A DNA stretch of 64,000 nucleotides from Pseudomonas marvdashtae (GCF_014268655.2 NZ_JABWQX020000001.1:1208001-1272000); one strand, 5' to 3'; positions 1 to 10,274 are shown, numbered from the stretch's first letter. Notes: generated by a model from the sequence alone, not told the origin. Translations and numbers: made by a program.

Positions 1-103
1 AAGAGTACTGCCGTCCCACCTGTTTTTTTATCTGGGCGGCTCTTTCTTTTTGTGTCGGCGCAAACTTATATCACGCCAACATTCTTTGGCGATACTTGCC
101 CAT

Positions 104-379
104 TCAACCTTTCAGCTTCTTTACGACCATGTCGCCAATGGCTCGATCCATGTCGTATTTCAGCTGATCCGACCCACACGGAATGACAACTTGAAGTTGT
201 TCTTTTTTCCTACCGTCGGTGTAAAGAGTCCGTAAGTACAACCTTGAAGCTCCTGAGGGCAGCCTTGCCACTTTAATTCTCAGGCCTGCAGGTTTCGCTT
301 CCGGCGATACCCTGTAGGCGATACGGGCATGAATGCAACAAGCATGCACAAACCCGGATTTCGTTGACATTTTTTTCAC
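104..379 (-). CDS. Hypothetical small basic protein (doubtful gene)
   Basis: Possible 91-residue protein that I do not recognise. It reads from a GTG at 379 (or ATG at 370, 88 residues) and contains a basic stretch in the middle (RLYLRTLYTDGRKKEQ) and a basic C-terminus (VVKKLKG), but no signal peptide, membrane segment or motif I can name. No clear Shine-Dalgarno precedes either start. It lies alone at the window edge, divergent from the HIT gene, in DNA of lower GC than the core genes. It could be a real accessory gene or a chance frame; composition looks protein-like but the support is weak. Confidence 0.3.
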   Translation of the reverse strand: MKKMSTKSGFVHACCIHARIAYRVSPEAKPAGLRIKVARLPSGASRLYLRTLYTDGRKKEQLQVVIPCGSDQLKYDMDRAIGDMVVKKLKG

Positions 380-781
380 ATTTTAGCTGCGGATGCGGTG
401 AAACCTCATGAAACCGGGCTCCAAAGGCCTTGTTTTAAATGGGGTTGACTGCCAGGCAGCTGCCATGTTTGAAACCACTAAACGGCCCACGACAACTAAA
501 AACGTTACCGGTTCACCCCTTCGGTGGGTAAAACACGGATGCTACGAGCACAGAGCGTAGACCCGTTGTGCTGTTTTGGTGCAAAAAATCTTCACGCTGT
601 ACGAAAAGCGGACAGTCCTTGTAGCAGCTCTGCGCGTCATGCGCTTTTACGGTTCATGGTGCCCGGTACTGGTGCGCAGTGAACGTTGCGCCGTTCACAG
701 GTATGCTGGCGGCCAGCGTCCGTATGCAGCCCCTGGGCCGTCAAATCGGACGTCGTCGATTAACGAGCGAGGAGTACGCCG
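380..781. other. Intergenic region upstream of the HIT gene
   Basis: About 400 bases without a convincing gene. Several short frames cross it but none has a ribosome binding site. It must hold the promoter of the HIT-slyX pair. I see no tRNA, repeat or riboswitch pattern here. A purine-rich GAGGAGTA ribosome binding site at about 768-775 lies just before the GTG start of the HIT gene. Confidence 0.5.
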
Positions 782-1207
782 GTGTTTGCCTTAGATCCAC
801 GATTGCAACAAGACACATTGCCCATCGGCGATTTCCCGCTGTGCCGCTTGCTCTTGTCCAACGACTCGAACTACCCGTGGTTCATCCTCGTGCCGCGACG
901 GGAAAATATCAGCGAATTGTTTCAATTAGATGACGCTGATCAATTGCAGCTGTGGAAGGAAACCACGGCACTGGCCGAAACGCTCAAGGACTCGTTCGAT
1001 GCCGACAAACTGAACGTTGCAACCTTGGGTAACGTTGTCAGTCAATTGCACATGCATGTGATCGTGCGCAAGCGAGAGGACGCTGCGTGGCCTGCGCCGG
1101 TGTGGGGCAAACATCCGGCGCAGCCTTATAATGCCGAGCAGGTGAGCGCCATTCGTGAGCGCTTGCGAGCGGTCCTGACCGATGATTTCAAGTTCCTGGA
1201 GGGCTGA
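782..1207 (+). CDS. HIT family (histidine triad) protein
   Basis: Soluble histidine-triad protein of 141 residues, expected to bind nucleotides and possibly hydrolyse a nucleoside phosphate derivative; the substrate is unknown. The signature is QLHMHVIVR at residues 88-96, so the first of the three usual histidines is Gln88 while His90 and His92 remain. [11 protein letters not shown] near residue 37 is the typical HIT N-terminal strand region. The start is GTG at 782 with GAGGAG about 8 bases upstream; no better ATG exists. It runs straight into slyX, whose ATG follows the stop by 4 bases, so the two are co-transcribed. Confidence 0.85.
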   Translation: MFALDPRLQQDTLPIGDFPLCRLLLSNDSNYPWFILVPRRENISELFQLDDADQLQLWKETTALAETLKDSFDADKLNVATLGNVVSQLHMHVIVRKREDAAWPAPVWGKHPAQPYNAEQVSAIRERLRAVLTDDFKFLEG

Positions 1208-1211
1208 AGCC

Positions 1212-1418
1212 ATGAACCTTGAAGACCGTGTAACCGACCTTGAAAGCCGCCTGGCGTTTCAGGATGACACTATCCAGGCGTTGAATGACGTGCTGGTGGC
1301 GCAGCAACGAATTGTCGAGCGTCTGCAGCTGCAGATGGCTGCACTTCTCAAGCGCCAAGAGGAAATGGCCGGGCAGTTCGAATCCTTCGAAGAAGACGCG
1401 CCACCACCGCACTACTGA
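1212..1418 (+). CDS. slyX: SlyX family protein
   Basis: Small cytoplasmic protein of 68 residues of unknown biochemical role, named from its position next to slyD in enterobacteria. Most of it (about residues 3-55) is a heptad-like helix beginning [23 protein letters not shown], so it should form a coiled coil; the C-terminus is acidic and proline-rich, ending PPPHY as in other SlyX proteins. The start is the ATG at 1212, immediately after the HIT stop, which gives the family's usual length; an in-frame ATG at 1182 would overlap the HIT gene and add unmatched residues. Confidence 0.85.
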   Translation: MNLEDRVTDLESRLAFQDDTIQALNDVLVAQQRIVERLQLQMAALLKRQEEMAGQFESFEEDAPPPHY

Positions 1419-1442
1419 CCTGGGCCCGAACGACGGGCAATA

Positions 1443-1480
1443 AAAAACCGCGAGCAGCCAGGCTGCATCGCGGTTTTTTT
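1443..1480. terminator. Bidirectional intrinsic terminator
   Basis: GC-rich hairpin (CCGCGAGCAGCC with GGCTGCATCGCGG, nearly complete pairing) flanked by A6 on the left and T7 on the right. It lies between convergent slyX and the membrane cold-shock gene and can end transcription from both sides. Confidence 0.85.
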
Positions 1481-1489
1481 ACGCCTGGA

Positions 1490-2095
1490 TCAGCGGCGCG
1501 GGAGCGCGGCGATCACGTCTTCGGCCTGCAGGCCCTTGTCGCGGTGCATGACCGAGAACTCGACACGCTGGCCTTCGACCAGGACGCGGTGGCCTTCGCC
1601 ACGGATCGCCCGGAAATGCACGAAAATATCATCACCGGAATCGCGGGAAATGAAACCGAACCCCTTGGAGGTGTTGAACCACTTCACGGTGCCGGTATCA
1701 CGGTTGGACATGTCGTAGTTCTGCGGTGCGGCGGCCGGCGACGACTTCTTGTAGAAGCTGACGGCCAGGTGCAGCAACACAGCGAGCAATGCCGCGGCCA
1801 GGCTGGACAGGATGGCGGGTTGGCCGCCTATTTCCGGCATGGGCGCCAGCAGGGTCAGGGTTTGCAACGCAACAGCCAGCACCAGCAGCGCACTGACGAG
1901 GTTTTGCAGTTGATGACGTGGACCTTTGTTCCAGTAAGGAATTACGGGTGCCAGGGTCAGGTTGAGCAAGCCGAAAAAGGCCAGGTACAGCGCGTCGGGA
2001 TGTTGCAGGTAAGGTGTGGCTTCGGAACCCAGGCTAGGGATGAAGGACAGCAGCAGGGCAGCTGCGCCCATTAGCAAGTGGACGATTTTCAACAT
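1490..2095 (-). CDS. Membrane protein with C-terminal cold-shock domain
   Basis: Protein of 201 residues joining an integral membrane part to a nucleic-acid-binding cold-shock domain. Residues 1-115 hold about four hydrophobic segments (the first is [17 protein letters not shown]). After a linker ([18 protein letters not shown]) the cold-shock domain covers about 133-198 with RNP1-like KGFGFI and RNP2-like IFVHF. The start is ATG at 2095; the frame runs further upstream to 2251 but that part looks untranslated. An internal Met at residue 129 begins exactly like a free-standing CspA, suggesting the gene arose by fusion of a membrane domain to a csp gene. Role unknown: possibly RNA handling near the membrane. 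Confidence 0.85.
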   Translation of the reverse strand: MLKIVHLLMGAAALLLSFIPSLGSEATPYLQHPDALYLAFFGLLNLTLAPVIPYWNKGPRHQLQNLVSALLVLAVALQTLTLLAPMPEIGGQPAILSSLAAALLAVLLHLAVSFYKKSSPAAAPQNYDMSNRDTGTVKWFNTSKGFGFISRDSGDDIFVHFRAIRGEGHRVLVEGQRVEFSVMHRDKGLQAEDVIAALPRR

Positions 2096-2492
2096 TTTAA
2101 TTGGCTCACGGTTAAGACAGATCACAAGGAAGAGCTGGTCGGGGGCGGTTCGCTCCAGAACAATGAGAGGCGTAGGAACACGTACCCGAATCAGCCTATG
2201 CGCCGTGCCCGGGAAAAGAGGCGTAGCGACACACTGCCTATTTAACAGCAAAGCCCGGGCCTTCTCAAACTCGTTACGGGCGCGCGGGACGCTGTTCGTC
2301 GGTCGGAGGGGTGGCGGGGCTCTTGAGCGTGCCAGGCGATGCGTGTTGAATTTTCCAGGTTTGTCGGAACCCCTCGGCGTCCCGGCTTGTCGGTTCAGGA
2401 CGGCTGGCGATTTGTCGCAGGCTACAGGGAGAGAGACCCGCTAGAGTGCAATGGCCGCTGTCGAATTCATCACCGTCAGGAGATCAACCCAC
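2096..2492. other. Divergent promoter region, CSD membrane gene / dps
   Basis: About 400 bases between divergent genes. It should hold both promoters, but I cannot assign -35/-10 boxes with confidence. The only clear element is the ribosome binding site AGGAGAT at 2479-2485 ahead of the dps-like ATG. No repeat or RNA gene seen. Confidence 0.4.
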
Positions 2493-2966
2493 ATGGCAAT
2501 TGATATCGGTATCAGCGAAGAAGATCGCAAATCCATCGTCGACGGGCTTTCGCGCCTGTTGTCGGACACCTACGTGCTGTACCTCAAGACCCACAACTTC
2601 CACTGGAACGTCACCGGGCCGATGTTTCGAACCCTGCACCTGATGTTCGAGGAGCAATACAACGAACTGGCGTTGGCGGTGGACCTGATCGCCGAAAGAA
2701 TCCGTGCGCTCGGCTTTCCGGCACCCGGTGCTTATTCGGTGTACGCACGCTTGTCTTCTATTAAGGAAGAAGAGGGCGTGCCTGGTGCCGAGGACATGAT
2801 TCGACAATTGGTCGAGGGCCAGGAGGCGGTGACGCGTACCGCCCGTGGCATCTTTCCTTTGCTGGACAAGGTCAGCGACGAGCCCACCGCCGACCTTTTG
2901 ACCCAGCGTATGCAGGTCCACGAAAAAACCGCCTGGATGCTGCGTTCGCTGCTGGAAGATCAATAA
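2493..2966 (+). CDS. dps: Dps-like ferritin family protein
   Basis: Ferritin-like protein of 157 residues of the Dps family, which forms 12-subunit shells that oxidise and store iron and protect DNA under stress. The ferroxidase signature [30 protein letters not shown] is visible near residues 33-62, containing the conserved His, Asp/Glu and Trp of the inter-subunit site, followed by the four-helix bundle ending in LLED. Start at 2493 chosen because AGGAGAT lies 8 bases upstream; the 14 extra upstream codons lack similarity. It stands as a single gene. Confidence 0.9.
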   Translation: MAIDIGISEEDRKSIVDGLSRLLSDTYVLYLKTHNFHWNVTGPMFRTLHLMFEEQYNELALAVDLIAERIRALGFPAPGAYSVYARLSSIKEEEGVPGAEDMIRQLVEGQEAVTRTARGIFPLLDKVSDEPTADLLTQRMQVHEKTAWMLRSLLEDQ

Positions 2967-3169
2967 GTCTGTACAGGTGATGGCGCTGCCGTTGGCGCCA
3001 TCGCTTGCCGTCGCGTGTAGGAAGACATGATTTGTCGCCAACTCCCCGTTGGCTTGTCCTACGTCGATGGTCAAAAAGTCATCTGGAACTGGCGATCCAG
3101 TTGAGCTTCCATAGGGCCACAGATCGGTTGTTCCGACTGAGGCTCGTATGGCAAAGGAGTGTCAACGGT

Positions 3170-3547
3170 ATGATTCAAGGAAAAGAACCCAGGGGAAGTG
3201 CGCGCGGACGTTTGCTGTCCGTAAGCACCGACCCGTTCGTCAGTGGGTTTGACATGCAACTGGCCCGGCCCTTGGCCCGCTCTATCCGGCTCAACGGGTT
3301 CGCCACCTGTCTGCGGCTGGAACAAATCTATTGGGACATCCTCGGCGACATGGCTCAGCTCAACAGCTGCTCCGTCAGCACCTTGCTGTCCCATGTGGAC
3401 CGGGAAGTGCATCTGCGTCACGGCGGCGTGCGCAATTTCAGCGGCTTGGTGCGTGTTGTCTGCGTTGTGCACAGCTTGAAGGAAGCTGAAATTGATCAGT
3501 GTATGTCTGGTCCCCTCGCCAAGGTGGGGTACGCCTGCCTCGAATGA
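3170..3547 (+). CDS. Ribbon-helix-helix domain protein
   Basis: Protein of 125 residues whose central part (about 38-80, SIRLNGFATCLRLEQIYWDILGDMAQLNSCSVSTLLSHVDREV) resembles the ribbon-helix-helix (RHH_4 / DUF4170-like aryl-sulfate transferase-associated) DNA-binding fold, a possible small transcription factor. The N-terminus is basic (KEPRGSARGRLLS) and the C-terminus unrelated to anything I know. Start at 3170 is preceded by AAAGGAGTG; the frame continues upstream but has no signal there. It sits alone between dps and fmdB-aspS. Function and target unknown. Confidence 0.7.
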   Translation: MIQGKEPRGSARGRLLSVSTDPFVSGFDMQLARPLARSIRLNGFATCLRLEQIYWDILGDMAQLNSCSVSTLLSHVDREVHLRHGGVRNFSGLVRVVCVVHSLKEAEIDQCMSGPLAKVGYACLE

Positions 3548-3669
3548 ACGACATTGCCGGCAATGACTGTGCGGTCTTACGGCTGCACAGGCTGCATTTA
3601 ATGGATATAATCCCGCTCTTTGCCGCAAAGCCGCGCTTTGCGTAATAACCTGATCGCCGAGACAACCCC

Positions 3670-3891
3670 ATGCCGATGTACGACTATCAATGTGCTTCCT
3701 GTGGTCATCAGATGGAAGCCATTCAAAAGATCAGCGCGGCACCGCTGGTCGACTGCCCTGCCTGCCAGGCGCCGGAGCTGAAGAAGATGCTGTCCATGCC
3801 AGGTTTCCGCCTCGGTGGTACCGGCTGGTATGAAACCGACTTCAAGACCGGCGCCAAGAAAAACCTGGCCGGTGGCGACAAAGCCGATTGA
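3670..3891 (+). CDS. FmdB family zinc-ribbon protein
   Basis: Small protein of 73 residues with the FmdB/CxxC_CXXC_SSSS regulatory zinc ribbon: MPMYDYQCASCGH with Cys8 and Cys11, then CPAC with Cys29 and Cys32, forming one zinc site. The tail is Gly/Lys-rich and ends GTGWYETDFKTGAKKN, the usual form in gamma-proteobacteria. Biochemical role is not established. It lies 75 bases upstream of aspS on the same strand and is commonly found in this position, so it is probably co-transcribed with aspS. Confidence 0.85.
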   Translation: MPMYDYQCASCGHQMEAIQKISAAPLVDCPACQAPELKKMLSMPGFRLGGTGWYETDFKTGAKKNLAGGDKAD

Positions 3892-3966
3892 ACTGAATAC
3901 GCGCGAGTTCTTGCACAGGCAGGGCCTCCAACCGAATGTCGAATTACGAGAAGTGAAACCACTACC

Positions 3967-5742
3967 ATGATGCGCAGCCATTATTGCGGCCAACTGAACG
4001 AAAGCCTGGAAGGTCAGGAAGTTACTCTTTGCGGATGGGTCCATCGTCGTCGTGACCATGGCGGGGTGATTTTCCTCGATATCCGTGATCGTGAAGGCCT
4101 GGCCCAGGTGGTGTTCGATCCGGACCGCGCTGAAACCTTCGCCACCGCCGACCGCGTGCGCAGCGAATACGTCGTCAAGATCACCGGCAAGGTGCGCCTG
4201 CGTCCGGCCGGCGCCGGTAACGCCAACATGGCGTCGGGTATGATCGAAGTGCTGGGCTATGAGTTGGAAGTGCTCAACGAGTCGGAAACCCCGCCGTTCC
4301 CGCTCAACGAATACTCCGACGTGGGCGAGGAAACCCGTCTGCGCTACCGCTTCATCGACCTGCGTCGTCCGGAAATGGCCGAGAAGCTGCGCCTGCGTTC
4401 GCGCATGACCACCAGCATCCGTCGCTACCTGGACGAGAACGGCTTCCTCGACGTCGAGACGCCGATCCTGACCCGCGCCACGCCGGAAGGCGCCCGCGAC
4501 TACCTGGTCCCGAGCCGTACCCACCCCGGCAGCTTCTTCGCCTTGCCGCAATCGCCACAGCTGTTCAAGCAACTGCTGATGGTGGCCGGGTTCGATCGCT
4601 ACTACCAGATCGCCAAGTGCTTCCGCGACGAAGACCTGCGTGCCGACCGTCAGCCTGAGTTCACTCAGATCGACATCGAGACCAGCTTCCTCGACGAAAA
4701 AGACATCATGGGCCTGACCGAAGGCATGATCCGCAACCTGTTCAAGGAAGTGCTGGGCCTGGAATTCGGCGAGTTCCCGCACATGACCTTCGAAGAGGCC
4801 ATGCGCCGCTACGGTTCCGACAAGCCAGACCTGCGTAACCCGCTGGAACTGGTGGACGTGGCCGACCAGCTCAAGGACGTCGATTTCAAGGTGTTCAGCG
4901 GCCCGGCCAACGACCCTAAATGCCGTATCGCGGCCCTGCGTGTTTCAGGCGGGGCGAGCATGCCGCGCAAGCAGATCGACGATTACACCAAGTTCGTCGG
5001 CATCTACGGTGCCAAGGGCCTGGCGTACATCAAGGTCAACGAGCGCGCCGCGGGTGTTGAAGGCCTGCAATCGCCGATCGTGAAGAACATTCCTGAAGCC
5101 AACCTCAATGTGATCCTCGATCGCGTGGGCGCGGTTGATGGCGACATCGTGTTCTTCGGCGCCGACAAGGCCAAGATCGTCAGCGAAGCCCTGGGCGCGT
5201 TGCGCATCAAGCTGGGCCACGACCTGAAGCTGCTGACCTGCGAATGGGCACCGATGTGGGTCGTCGACTTCCCGATGTTCGAAGAAAACGACGACGGCAG
5301 CTTCTCCGCGTTGCACCACCCGTTCACCGCGCCGAAGTGCTCGCCTGAAGAATTGGAGGCCAACCCGGCCACCGCTCTGTCGCGCGCCTACGACATGGTC
5401 CTGAACGGCACCGAGCTGGGTGGCGGTTCGATCCGTATCCATCGCAAGGAAATGCAACAGGCGGTGTTCCGCCTGCTGGGCATCAATGAAGCCGAGCAGG
5501 AAGAGAAATTCGGCTTCCTGCTGGATGCGCTGAAGTACGGCGCGCCACCCCACGGTGGCCTGGCCTTCGGCCTGGACCGCCTGGTGATGCTGATGACCGG
5601 CGCCCAGTCGATCCGTGAAGTGATCGCGTTCCCGAAAACCCAGAGCGCGGCCGATGTCATGACCCAGGCGCCGGGTGTCGTGGATGCCAAGGCACTGCGC
5701 GAGTTGCACATTCGTCTGCGTGAACAGCCAAAGGCTGAGTAA
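3967..5742 (+). CDS. aspS: Aspartate--tRNA ligase
   Basis: Cytoplasmic class II aminoacyl-tRNA synthetase of 591 residues, charging tRNA-Asp. N-terminal OB anticodon-binding fold ([22 protein letters not shown] near residue 22), catalytic core with motif 2 ([21 protein letters not shown] near 218) and motif 3 ([15 protein letters not shown] near 535), and between them the bacterial GAD insertion. The length matches E. coli (590). In Pseudomonas this enzyme is known to be non-discriminating, also charging tRNA-Asn for transamidation by GatCAB; that is family knowledge, not visible here. First of two adjacent Met codons taken as start. Confidence 0.98.
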   Translation: MMRSHYCGQLNESLEGQEVTLCGWVHRRRDHGGVIFLDIRDREGLAQVVFDPDRAETFATADRVRSEYVVKITGKVRLRPAGAGNANMASGMIEVLGYELEVLNESETPPFPLNEYSDVGEETRLRYRFIDLRRPEMAEKLRLRSRMTTSIRRYLDENGFLDVETPILTRATPEGARDYLVPSRTHPGSFFALPQSPQLFKQLLMVAGFDRYYQIAKCFRDEDLRADRQPEFTQIDIETSFLDEKDIMGLTEGMIRNLFKEVLGLEFGEFPHMTFEEAMRRYGSDKPDLRNPLELVDVADQLKDVDFKVFSGPANDPKCRIAALRVSGGASMPRKQIDDYTKFVGIYGAKGLAYIKVNERAAGVEGLQSPIVKNIPEANLNVILDRVGAVDGDIVFFGADKAKIVSEALGALRIKLGHDLKLLTCEWAPMWVVDFPMFEENDDGSFSALHHPFTAPKCSPEELEANPATALSRAYDMVLNGTELGGGSIRIHRKEMQQAVFRLLGINEAEQEEKFGFLLDALKYGAPPHGGLAFGLDRLVMLMTGAQSIREVIAFPKTQSAADVMTQAPGVVDAKALRELHIRLREQPKAE

Positions 5743-5758
5743 GGCTGACACCTGAGAG

Positions 5759-5782
5759 GGCGCATCTTCGGATGCGCCTTTT
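5759..5782 (+). terminator. Intrinsic terminator after aspS
   Basis: Perfect hairpin GGCGCATC-TTCG-GATGCGCC with a stable UUCG tetraloop followed by TTTTC, 17 bases after the aspS stop. It separates aspS from yebC at least partly. Confidence 0.85.
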
Positions 5783-5862
5783 CATTGGGGTCGATATTTC
5801 TGATTGCCGGCGACTGCGCGAGCGCAGGGCGGGCAATGTTCCAAAGAGAAACGGAGCGAGTT

Positions 5863-6609
5863 ATGGCAGGTCATTCCAAGTGGGCGAACATCAAGCACCG
5901 CAAAGAACGTCAGGATGCCAAGAGAGGCAAGATCTTCACCAAGTGGATCCGTGAGCTGACGGTCGCGGCCCGCCAGGGTGGCGGCGATCCGGGTTCCAAC
6001 CCGCGCCTGCGCCTGGCCCTGGACAAGGCCTTGGGTGCCAACATGAGCCGCGACATCATCGACCGGGCCATCGCCCGTGGCGCCGGTGCGACCGAGGCCG
6101 ACAACGTTGAAGAGCTGACCTACGAAGGGTATGGCCCGGGCGGCGTGGCGGTGATGGTCGAATGCATGACCGACAACCGCAACCGTACCGCTGCCGCCGT
6201 GCGTCATGCGTTCAGCAAATGCGGTGGCAACCTGGGCACCGATGGCTCGGTGGCTTACCTGTTCGAGCGCAAGGGGCAGATCAGCTTCGCGCCGGGTATC
6301 GATGAGGATGCGTTGACAGAAGCGGCCTTGGAAGCCGACGCCGATGACGTGGTCAGTCATGAAGACGGTTCGTTCGACGTGTTCACCTCGTTCGCCAGTT
6401 TCTATGCCGTGCGCAACGCCTTGGAAGCTGCGGGTTTTGCGCCGGCCGACGCGGAAATCGTCATGCAGCCAACCACCAGTGCCGAATTGGATCTGGAAGG
6501 CGCCGAGAAAGTGATCAAGTTGATCGACATGCTGGAAGACCTGGACGATGTGCAGAACGTCTACTCCAACGCTGACATCCCGGAGTCGGTGGCTGAACAG
6601 CTGGGCTGA
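5863..6609 (+). CDS. yebC: YebC/PmpR family transcriptional regulator
   Basis: Protein of 248 residues, start [28 protein letters not shown] as in all YebC family members. Three-domain family; in P. aeruginosa the orthologue in this same position (PmpR) binds the pqsR promoter and represses quinolone signalling, and other YebC proteins have been linked to translation of difficult proline stretches. Which role applies here cannot be told from sequence. ATG at 5863 has GGAGCGAG upstream; the frame extends to 5785 but lacks similarity there. Followed closely by ruvC, 51 bases downstream. Confidence 0.95.
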   Translation: MAGHSKWANIKHRKERQDAKRGKIFTKWIRELTVAARQGGGDPGSNPRLRLALDKALGANMSRDIIDRAIARGAGATEADNVEELTYEGYGPGGVAVMVECMTDNRNRTAAAVRHAFSKCGGNLGTDGSVAYLFERKGQISFAPGIDEDALTEAALEADADDVVSHEDGSFDVFTSFASFYAVRNALEAAGFAPADAEIVMQPTTSAELDLEGAEKVIKLIDMLEDLDDVQNVYSNADIPESVAEQLG

Positions 6610-6660
6610 CACCCTGCACGGCTGTATCCTTTTGCAACCGCACTACCTTTCGCAGGCGTT

Positions 6661-7185
6661 ATGACTTTAATCCTTGGTATCGACCCCGGTTCGCGCATCA
6701 CCGGCTACGGTGTGGTTCGCGATACCGGGCGCGGCTGCGTGTACGTTGCGTCTGGCTGCATCCGCACCGGGGCGGGCGAACTGCACGAGCGCTTGCAGAT
6801 TGTTTATCGCGGCGTGCGCGAAGTCATCCAGACCTACGGCCCGGTGACCATGGGTATCGAACGGGTCTTCATGGCGCGCAACGCCGATTCGGCCCTGAAG
6901 CTGGGGCAGGCCCGGGGTGCGGCCATTGTGGCGGGTGCCGAGGAAAACCTGGAGATCGCCGAATACACCGCGACCCAGGTCAAGCAGGCGGTCGTCGGTA
7001 CCGGGGCGGCGAACAAGGAACAGGTGCAGATGATGGTCATGCATTTGCTGAAACTGGTCAGCAAGCCGCAGATCGACGCCTCCGACGCCCTGGCCATCGC
7101 CATTTGCCATGCCCACACCCGTTCCAGCCTGCTGCCCCATGGCCTGGGAACCGCACGCAGTCGTGGCGGGCGCCTGCGTCTCTGA
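6661..7185 (+). CDS. ruvC: Holliday junction endodeoxyribonuclease RuvC
   Basis: Resolvase of 174 residues that cuts Holliday junctions in recombination and fork repair. The catalytic acidic residues sit in [12 protein letters not shown] (Asp at 7), in the MGIERVF segment (Glu) and near the C-terminus in [14 protein letters not shown]. Length fits E. coli RuvC (173). It starts the ruvCAB block; ruvA follows after 114 bases. Confidence 0.97.
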   Translation: MTLILGIDPGSRITGYGVVRDTGRGCVYVASGCIRTGAGELHERLQIVYRGVREVIQTYGPVTMGIERVFMARNADSALKLGQARGAAIVAGAEENLEIAEYTATQVKQAVVGTGAANKEQVQMMVMHLLKLVSKPQIDASDALAIAICHAHTRSSLLPHGLGTARSRGGRLRL

Positions 7186-7299
7186 TAGCATCAGCGCATT
7201 CATTCATGAGCCCGAGCAAATTGCGCCTGTATCGTCGGCCTTGATGCTCGTGTTGTTACTCGCCAGCCAGCGGCTGGCCAACGCCCAAGGATCTGAAAC

Positions 7300-7917
7300 G
7301 TGATTGGACGCTTGCGCGGCACCCTGGCTGAAAAACAGCCGCCGCACCTGATTCTGGATGTAAACGGCCTGGGCTATGAGCTGGAAGTGCCCATGACCAC
7401 GCTGTATCGCTTGCCGTCGGTCGGCGAGCCGCTGACCCTGCACACCCATTTGGTCGTGCGCGAAGATGCCCAGTTACTCTATGGCTTCTTCGGCAAGCGC
7501 GAGCGGGATTTCTTTCGCGAGCTGATCCGCCTCAATGGCGTCGGCCCGAAGCTGGCCCTGGCCTTGATGTCGAGCCTGGAAGTCGATGAGCTGATCCGTT
7601 GCGTGCAATCCCAGGACACCTCGGCGCTGACCAAGGTGCCGGGAGTGGGCAAGAAAACCGCCGAGCGCTTGTTGGTCGAGCTCAAGGACCGCTTCAAGGC
7701 CTGGGAGGCGGTACCGGCGATGTTCGCCCTGGTGCCGAATCAGCCGAACGAGCCGGACGCGCTTACGCCAGCGGTCAGCGCCGAGAGCGATGCGGTCACT
7801 GCCCTGATCTCCCTGGGCTACAAGCCGCAGGAAGCCAGCAAGGCGATTTCCGCCATCAAGGAAAAAGGCCTGAGCACTGAAGATATGATTCGCCGTGCCC
7901 TGAAGGGAATGATTTAA
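7300..7917 (+). CDS. ruvA: Holliday junction branch migration protein RuvA
   Basis: Protein of 205 residues that binds four-way DNA junctions as a tetramer and loads RuvB. N-terminal OB fold ([28 protein letters not shown]), two helix-hairpin-helix motifs ([13 protein letters not shown] and [17 protein letters not shown]), and the C-terminal RuvB-contacting domain ([19 protein letters not shown]). Starts with GTG at 7300. The stop codon TAA abuts the ruvB GTG, so translation of the two is coupled. Confidence 0.97.
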   Translation: MIGRLRGTLAEKQPPHLILDVNGLGYELEVPMTTLYRLPSVGEPLTLHTHLVVREDAQLLYGFFGKRERDFFRELIRLNGVGPKLALALMSSLEVDELIRCVQSQDTSALTKVPGVGKKTAERLLVELKDRFKAWEAVPAMFALVPNQPNEPDALTPAVSAESDAVTALISLGYKPQEASKAISAIKEKGLSTEDMIRRALKGMI

Positions 7918-8979
7918 GTGATTGAAGCTGACCGTCTCATCGCCGCCACGGGCGCGCCCCGTGACCGCGAGGAAATCCAGGACCGCGCGATCCGCCCCGT
8001 CAGCCTGGCCGACTACATCGGCCAGCCGACCGTGCGCGAGCAGATGGAGCTGTTCATCCAGGCCGCCCGTGGGCGCAGCGAGTCCCTGGATCACACGTTG
8101 ATCTTCGGTCCGCCGGGCCTGGGCAAGACCACCCTGGCCAATATCATCGCCCAGGAAATGGGCGTGTCGATCAAAAGCACCTCCGGACCAGTCCTCGAGC
8201 GCCCGGGTGACTTGGCGGCGCTGCTGACCAATCTAGAACCCCACGACGTGCTGTTCATCGACGAAATACACAGGCTGTCGCCGATCGTCGAGGAAGTGCT
8301 GTATCCGGCCATGGAAGATTTCCAGCTCGACATCATGATCGGCGAGGGGCCGGCGGCGCGTTCCATCAAGCTCGACCTGCCGCCCTTCACCCTGGTGGGT
8401 GCCACCACCCGCGCCGGCATGCTGACCAACCCGCTGCGAGACCGCTTCGGTATCGTCCAGCGCCTGGAGTTCTATAACAACGCCGACCTGGCGACCATTG
8501 TCAGCCGCTCGGCCAGCATCCTCGGTTTGCCGCTGGACCCGGACGGTGCCTACGAGATCGCCCGTCGGGCCCGGGGCACGCCGCGGATCGCCAACCGACT
8601 GTTGCGCCGCGTCCGCGACTTTGCCGAAGTCCGCGCCAAGGGCCACATCACCAAGCCGATTGCCGACCTGGCCTTGAACCTGCTGGACATCGACGAGCGC
8701 GGCTTCGATCACCAGGACCGGCGTCTGCTGCTGACCATGATCGAGAAGTTCGACGGTGGCCCGGTGGGCGTCGACAGCCTGGCCGCGGCCATCAGCGAAG
8801 AGCGCCATACCATCGAAGATGTGCTGGAGCCGTACCTGATCCAACAGGGCTATATCATGCGCACCCCGCGCGGGCGCGTGGTGACGCGTCACGCCTATCT
8901 GCACTTTGGCTTAAACATCCCGACACGAATGGGTGAGATGCCGGTGGTAGACGAATTCCTCGATGCGGTGGACGATTGA
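7918..8979 (+). CDS. ruvB: Holliday junction branch migration helicase RuvB
   Basis: AAA+ motor of 353 residues that drives branch migration with RuvA. Walker A is GPPGLGKTT (about residue 64), Walker B is LFIDEIHR, sensor 1 lies in GATTRAG, and the arginine finger region in LRDRFGI; a winged helix C-terminal domain ends in [16 protein letters not shown] start at 7918 directly after the ruvA stop. Confidence 0.98.
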   Translation: MIEADRLIAATGAPRDREEIQDRAIRPVSLADYIGQPTVREQMELFIQAARGRSESLDHTLIFGPPGLGKTTLANIIAQEMGVSIKSTSGPVLERPGDLAALLTNLEPHDVLFIDEIHRLSPIVEEVLYPAMEDFQLDIMIGEGPAARSIKLDLPPFTLVGATTRAGMLTNPLRDRFGIVQRLEFYNNADLATIVSRSASILGLPLDPDGAYEIARRARGTPRIANRLLRRVRDFAEVRAKGHITKPIADLALNLLDIDERGFDHQDRRLLLTMIEKFDGGPVGVDSLAAAISEERHTIEDVLEPYLIQQGYIMRTPRGRVVTRHAYLHFGLNIPTRMGEMPVVDEFLDAVDD

Positions 8980-9107
8980 ACGCGCTCTTTATCCCGACTT
9001 TTTTCCGGTTCGTGCTGTCCCAGACCACGCCTGGAGCGTCAATGCATTCGAGAATGAAAAAACAGTTGCCTGGCCGGATTGGCAACCCGAGGAGTAAGCA
9101 CTAGAGT

Positions 9108-9575
9108 ATGCGCGCGCAAAACGGGCTGGAGTCGTTCGCACATCGCTGTCGCGTTTATTACGAGGACACCGATGCCGGCGGCATCGTTTACTACGTCAAT
9201 TACCTCAAGTTTATGGAACGGGCTCGAACCGAACGGCTGCGGGAACTGGGTTTCGCCCAATCCGCGCTGGCAGGGGAGGACCTGTTATTCGTCGTGCATT
9301 CCAGCGAAGCGCGCTACCACGCGCCGGCGCGACTGGACGACGAGCTGCTGGTAAGTGCCGATGTCATCGAATTGAACCGCGTCAGCCTGCGCTTCAAGCA
9401 GCAGGTCAGGCGGGCTGCGGATAATGTGCTGCTCTGCGAAGGGCAGTTTTTGGTGGCCTGTGTGCGCACCCATAGTTTGAAACCCCGGGCCATTCCCGAA
9501 GCTCTACGCGCGGCCTTTGCCGGCGTGAGCGGCGCGGGTACACACTCAGAGCAGGAGATAAAGCGTGGAAGCTAA
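9108..9575 (+). CDS. ybgC: Tol-Pal system-associated acyl-CoA thioesterase YbgC
   Basis: Hot-dog fold thioesterase of 155 residues, first gene of the tol-pal operon. The active-site loop is [25 protein letters not shown] near residue 18, with the conserved Asp and the Tyr/His-equivalent region of the family. In other bacteria YbgC hydrolyses acyl-CoA and is tied to phospholipid metabolism at the membrane. GAGGAGTAAG lies just upstream of the ATG at 9108. Its end overlaps the start of tolQ by 11 bases. Confidence 0.93.
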   Translation: MRAQNGLESFAHRCRVYYEDTDAGGIVYYVNYLKFMERARTERLRELGFAQSALAGEDLLFVVHSSEARYHAPARLDDELLVSADVIELNRVSLRFKQQVRRAADNVLLCEGQFLVACVRTHSLKPRAIPEALRAAFAGVSGAGTHSEQEIKRGS

Positions 9576-10260
9576 CGTCGTCGACCATTCCTCCATGTGG
9601 AGCCTGGTCAGCAATGCCAGTGTCGTGGTGCAACTGGTAATGCTGATCCTGGTAGCCGCATCGGTGACCTCATGGATCATGATCTTTCAGCGCAGCAACA
9701 TGCTGCGCGCCGGTCGCCGTGCCCTGGAGAGCTTCGAGGAGCGCTTCTGGTCCGGCATCGACCTGTCCAAGCTGTATCGCCAGGCGGGCAGCAACCCGGA
9801 CCCGGATTCGGGTGTCGAGCAGATCTTCCGTGCCGGCTTCAAGGAGTTTTCCCGTCTGCGCCAGCAACCGGGCGTCGATCCTGAAGCGGTGATGGAAGGT
9901 GTGGCCCGTGCCATGCGCGTCGCCATCTCCCGCGAAGAAGAAAAACTCGAACAGGGCCTGCCGTTCCTGGCGACCGTCGGTTCGGTCAGCCCGTACATCG
10001 GCCTGTTCGGTACCGTGTGGGGGATCATGAACTCCTTCCGTGGCCTGGCATCCGCCCAGCAGGCAACCCTGGCCACCGTGGCCCCAGGCATCGCCGAGGC
10101 GCTGATCGCCACGGCCATCGGCCTGTTCGCGGCGATCCCGGCCGTTATTGCCTACAACCGCTTCGCTGCCCGCAGCGAAACGCTGACCAGCCGCTACTAC
10201 ACCTTCGCCGATGAATTCCAGGCGATCCTGCACCGCAAAGTGCACACCAGCGAAGAATAA
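9565..10260 (+). CDS. tolQ: Tol-Pal system proton channel protein TolQ
   Basis: Inner membrane protein of 231 residues, homologue of MotA/ExbB. With TolR it forms the proton-driven stator that energises TolA during cell division and outer-membrane constriction. Three membrane segments: near residues 17-37 ([22 protein letters not shown]), 130-150 ([21 protein letters not shown]) and 165-185 ([26 protein letters not shown]), with the conserved Thr/Gly/Pro pattern of the proton path. Starts with GTG at 9565, inside the end of ybgC. Confidence 0.96.
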   Translation: MEANVVDHSSMWSLVSNASVVVQLVMLILVAASVTSWIMIFQRSNMLRAGRRALESFEERFWSGIDLSKLYRQAGSNPDPDSGVEQIFRAGFKEFSRLRQQPGVDPEAVMEGVARAMRVAISREEEKLEQGLPFLATVGSVSPYIGLFGTVWGIMNSFRGLASAQQATLATVAPGIAEALIATAIGLFAAIPAVIAYNRFAARSETLTSRYYTFADEFQAILHRKVHTSEE

Positions 10261-10274
10261 GCAGGTATTTCCCA

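Noticed and set aside
3598..4782. 394-codon open frame opposite fmdB and aspS
   Set aside because: Antisense shadow of aspS; no start signal and no known motif.
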